Positions 62,118-64,000 of a stretch of DNA of 64,000 nucleotides are shown in pieces. Made by a program: the position numbers and the translations under genes. Each line of letters begins with the position of its first letter. The first letter of the stretch is position 1. The notes under the pieces are model-generated. The model saw only the letters and a list, made by a program, of their open reading frames with translations, was not told the DNA's origin and ran no database searches. Source of the DNA: an uncultured Prevotellaceae bacterium (lineage in GTDB: Bacteria; Bacteroidota; Bacteroidia; Bacteroidales; Bacteroidaceae); contig CADCFA010000007.1 in assembly GCA_902800595.1 (NCBI GenBank), positions 62,001 to 126,000 of the forward strand. Reading direction: 5' to 3'.

Positions 62118-63929
62118 TCATTTTACAACAACCTTGCGCCCTTGATGGATATAGACACCTTTGGCTGTAGGCTTGATGTCAAGACGAACACCCGAAAGTG
62201 AATACCAGGCATTATCCGTATTCGCGGAAGTCTCAACCGTCACTTTTTGGATGGCTGTAGCACCATCGTCATACTTAAAGCTGCACTTGTTTCCAGACAC
62301 CGTCATCTTTAGGGCCAAATCATCTGCACCTTGCATTGGCTCCCATTTATCGGTATTGGGTTCAGCGCAAATAAGCTTCACAGTATAAACACCATCGCTG
62401 AGTCCTTTGCCTATAGGAAAAGTATTGTCTGTTTTTGTTTCACTAGGCTCTACGTATGAATAGTACATATACTCCAGGGATGTGCCTTCTTTCTTTGACA
62501 TATTCGTTATGCCTGCCAAATGATTGGATGAATCATAGACACCAACTGCGCATTGTAAAGTTTGTTCTACTAAATGAACATTACCAAACCGGACATAATA
62601 ATCCGTAATCTGGAACGATTCTGACTCGCTACTACGACTATATTGCTTACCATCCTCACCAAGTTCAAATTCATAAGCATAAAACAAGTTATTTGGGACA
62701 GTAGTAATGCCTTTACCATCATATCCTAGTCCACAAAGCAAATCCTGATTCTCTGTAAAGCCCTCAGACTCTCCTTCATCATTGATAATCCAACCTGGTT
62801 CCATTACACTGAGCAGCATATAGCCGTTGTCATCACCATCCCAGCCCCAATTCACCCAGAAGTAATCCTTGCCATCCTTAGACTGATAGCCATCTAAGAT
62901 AAACTGATGACCTCCGTTCGTAGGTGTTAGTCCGCCAAACAAGACTGGTCCGGCCTGAGACATTTCATGATAGATTGCATCAACCCAGCCCTCATCATCA
63001 TACTCAAAGTCGTTCAGCATATACACATCTTGATAACCAAAGACTTCTTTCAGTCCTTTCATCATACTGGCGTTATCGGCGCTCGACTCCAGACCATATT
63101 GCATATTAGCGGCAGAACCACAATATTGCATTAGTCTCGAAACAGCCTGAATCTCAGCATCTTTACTACTTCTATTATACTTATCCTTTATATTATTCCA
63201 ATCGATAGGAGTATTGGCGGCAATATCTTCTGCTTTCCACTTCACATTCTTTACCGTGTCTTGCTCCCCAGTATCTTTATCTACAACAGGAACATCACAC
63301 GTGCCTTCAAAACTGGGGAGAGCTTTCAACACTTTGGAAGGATATCGATAGTAGTTCATGATCATACTCATCGCAGTTGCCACGCAACCTGTGGCAGCAT
63401 GAATCGTTGTATCTTTCAAGTGCCACTTAATTTTCAACTCTGGTGTATGGAGATTATAGGGATAATCCTGTCCCCACTCCGTCTTAAGCTTTGTTGCGAT
63501 AGTGGTCTTTGTGGTTTCACCTCTCGTAGAAGCCTTACGGCGAGGCATCGCAGAGGCAGGGATACTTTCTATTTTTCTAACATAGCCTTGCAGCCATGAC
63601 TTCATATTTGCAGGCAGGCGATCTGCATCAAGAGCACCTTTCTCGCTGAAGCCCAGAATATCTGCCGTGCGATCATCACCCGACACAATTACATAGCCAC
63701 CTCCTTCAATATTGTAAAAATAAATCGGAGCATCAGTTGTCGACCAAGAGGCACTCTTTGTCTGCAAAGGTAAATAAACTCTCGTCATAGTAGCGACACC
63801 ACGCGTTGTTGCTCTACCTGTCATAAAAGCAGCTACTTTCTGACGAGCCTGTTGTTCTCCAACATGCCCTGCCCAGGCACTATTCACAGCCGATAGCACC
63901 AAAGCGATTATCAACATTCTCTTTTTCAT
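62118..63929 (-). CDS. C10 (streptopain-like) cysteine peptidase with T9SS-like tail
   Basis: 603 residues. Signal peptide MKKRMLIIALVLSAVNSAWA, a Spi-type inhibitory propeptide (~21-120: EQQARQKVAAFM, APIYFYNIEGGGYVIVSGDD), then the C10 domain: catalytic Cys in ATGCVATAMSMIMNYYRYP and His in TNGGHQFILDGYQSKDGKDY with FWVNWGWDGDDNGYM. The C-terminus (NAWYSLSGVRLDIKPTAKGV, then YIHQGRKVVVK) matches the type A sorting domain of the type IX secretion system. It is probably secreted or surface-bound and cleaves host or environmental proteins; activation would need removal of the propeptide. Confidence 0.9.
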   Translation of the reverse strand: MKKRMLIIALVLSAVNSAWAGHVGEQQARQKVAAFMTGRATTRGVATMTRVYLPLQTKSASWSTTDAPIYFYNIEGGGYVIVSGDDRTADILGFSEKGALDADRLPANMKSWLQGYVRKIESIPASAMPRRKASTRGETTKTTIATKLKTEWGQDYPYNLHTPELKIKWHLKDTTIHAATGCVATAMSMIMNYYRYPSKVLKALPSFEGTCDVPVVDKDTGEQDTVKNVKWKAEDIAANTPIDWNNIKDKYNRSSKDAEIQAVSRLMQYCGSAANMQYGLESSADNASMMKGLKEVFGYQDVYMLNDFEYDDEGWVDAIYHEMSQAGPVLFGGLTPTNGGHQFILDGYQSKDGKDYFWVNWGWDGDDNGYMLLSVMEPGWIINDEGESEGFTENQDLLCGLGYDGKGITTVPNNLFYAYEFELGEDGKQYSRSSESESFQITDYYVRFGNVHLVEQTLQCAVGVYDSSNHLAGITNMSKKEGTSLEYMYYSYVEPSETKTDNTFPIGKGLSDGVYTVKLICAEPNTDKWEPMQGADDLALKMTVSGNKCSFKYDDGATAIQKVTVETSANTDNAWYSLSGVRLDIKPTAKGVYIHQGRKVVVK

Positions 63930-63943
63930 ATCTCTTTCTGTTT

Positions 63944-64000
63944 CTATCCTTTCACCTTATTCCAATAAATCACTCCTCCAATAATAACCAGAATCACAAC
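63944..64000 (-). CDS. C-terminal end of a membrane protein, cut by window edge
   Basis: Only 18 residues and the stop (complement of 63944-63946) are inside the window: VVILVIIGGVIYWNKVKG. A single hydrophobic helix ending in a basic tail is visible. The stop is 15 bases before the C10 peptidase start, on the same strand, so both may share a transcript. Nothing more can be said. Confidence 0.5.
   Translation of the reverse strand, partial: VVILVIIGGVIYWNKVKG

Overview
The window looks like a chromosomal segment of a Bacteroidales bacterium, most likely Prevotella or a close relative. The evidence is the repeated TAnnTTTG(C) -7 promoter element of Bacteroidota ahead of most transcription units, few Shine-Dalgarno sequences, a lipobox and signal-peptide style typical of the phylum, a type IX secretion-like protein tail, GT3-type glycogen synthase, indolepyruvate oxidoreductase, and an HU-HIG/smalltalk gene pair. 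I saw no rRNA, tRNA, CRISPR array or complete insertion sequence. The assignment rests on remembered family features; no search was run.

Layout. 1-2876: a truncated outer-membrane beta-barrel gene, a small lipoprotein gene, a leucine-rich-repeat gene, a rod-shaped ~175-nt structured RNA (6S-like candidate) with its own promoter and terminator, and a stand-alone MuF-C/BECR-like protein gene. 2877-4210: an unusual intergenic element (inverted arrays of GGGACG words around an AT palindrome, then a conserved promoter/leader) feeding an HU-HIG DNA-binding gene and a 33-residue smalltalk peptide. 4235-7747: an aminotransferase-iorB-iorA operon for aryl-pyruvate/aryl-acetate metabolism. 7889-10478: a FadL-type porin and a Trp/Tyr- and Gly-rich exported protein. 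10622-12096: prmA converging on an AbgT-like half-size membrane protein.

12086-21749 is a hexuronate (galacturonate-type) catabolic region. Leftward run kdgK-eda-double sensor kinase-response regulator-AbgT-like gene; rightward run LacI-type regulator-uxaA-NhaC antiporter. The tagaturonate reductase gene uxaB sits alone at 29756. Together UxaB, UxaA, KdgK and Eda convert tagaturonate to pyruvate and glyceraldehyde-3-phosphate; the isomerase UxaC is not in the window. 21753-29246 holds envelope and housekeeping genes: GH25 lysozyme, C11 peptidase, MtgA, OmpA-like lipoprotein, ProS and an S37 peptidase.

31238-41922 is a rightward repair-rich run: uvrA, a DUF5686-like outer membrane protein, addA, and an addB that is broken by a frameshifting deletion near 39780. 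uvrA and addA both carry an in-frame 9-nt minisatellite built on CTAG. 41927-50872: ettA, a ketoacyl synthase, hup, a 29-residue mS38-like ribosomal-type protein, RNase G, a glycosyltransferase, a hybrid kinase and an EEP-family phosphatase. 51237-54925 (leftward): fabD-GH13 amylase-AlaX-like-FISUMP protein. 55099-57236 (rightward): thiE-like, prs, DUF4369 lipoprotein. 57274-61559 (leftward): glycogen synthase and alpha-glucan phosphorylase. 61694-63929: a small secreted protein converging on a C10 streptopain-like peptidase, then the tail of a membrane protein.

The least explained signal is the repeated intergenic element. Three loci (3323, 29564, 51095) carry the same pair of 22-nt tandem units with the core AATTGCGCGCATTAAT; two of them also have inverted arrays of a locus-specific short word (GGGACG or TGACAA) around a long AT palindrome. 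Only the first copy still precedes an HU-HIG/smalltalk gene pair.
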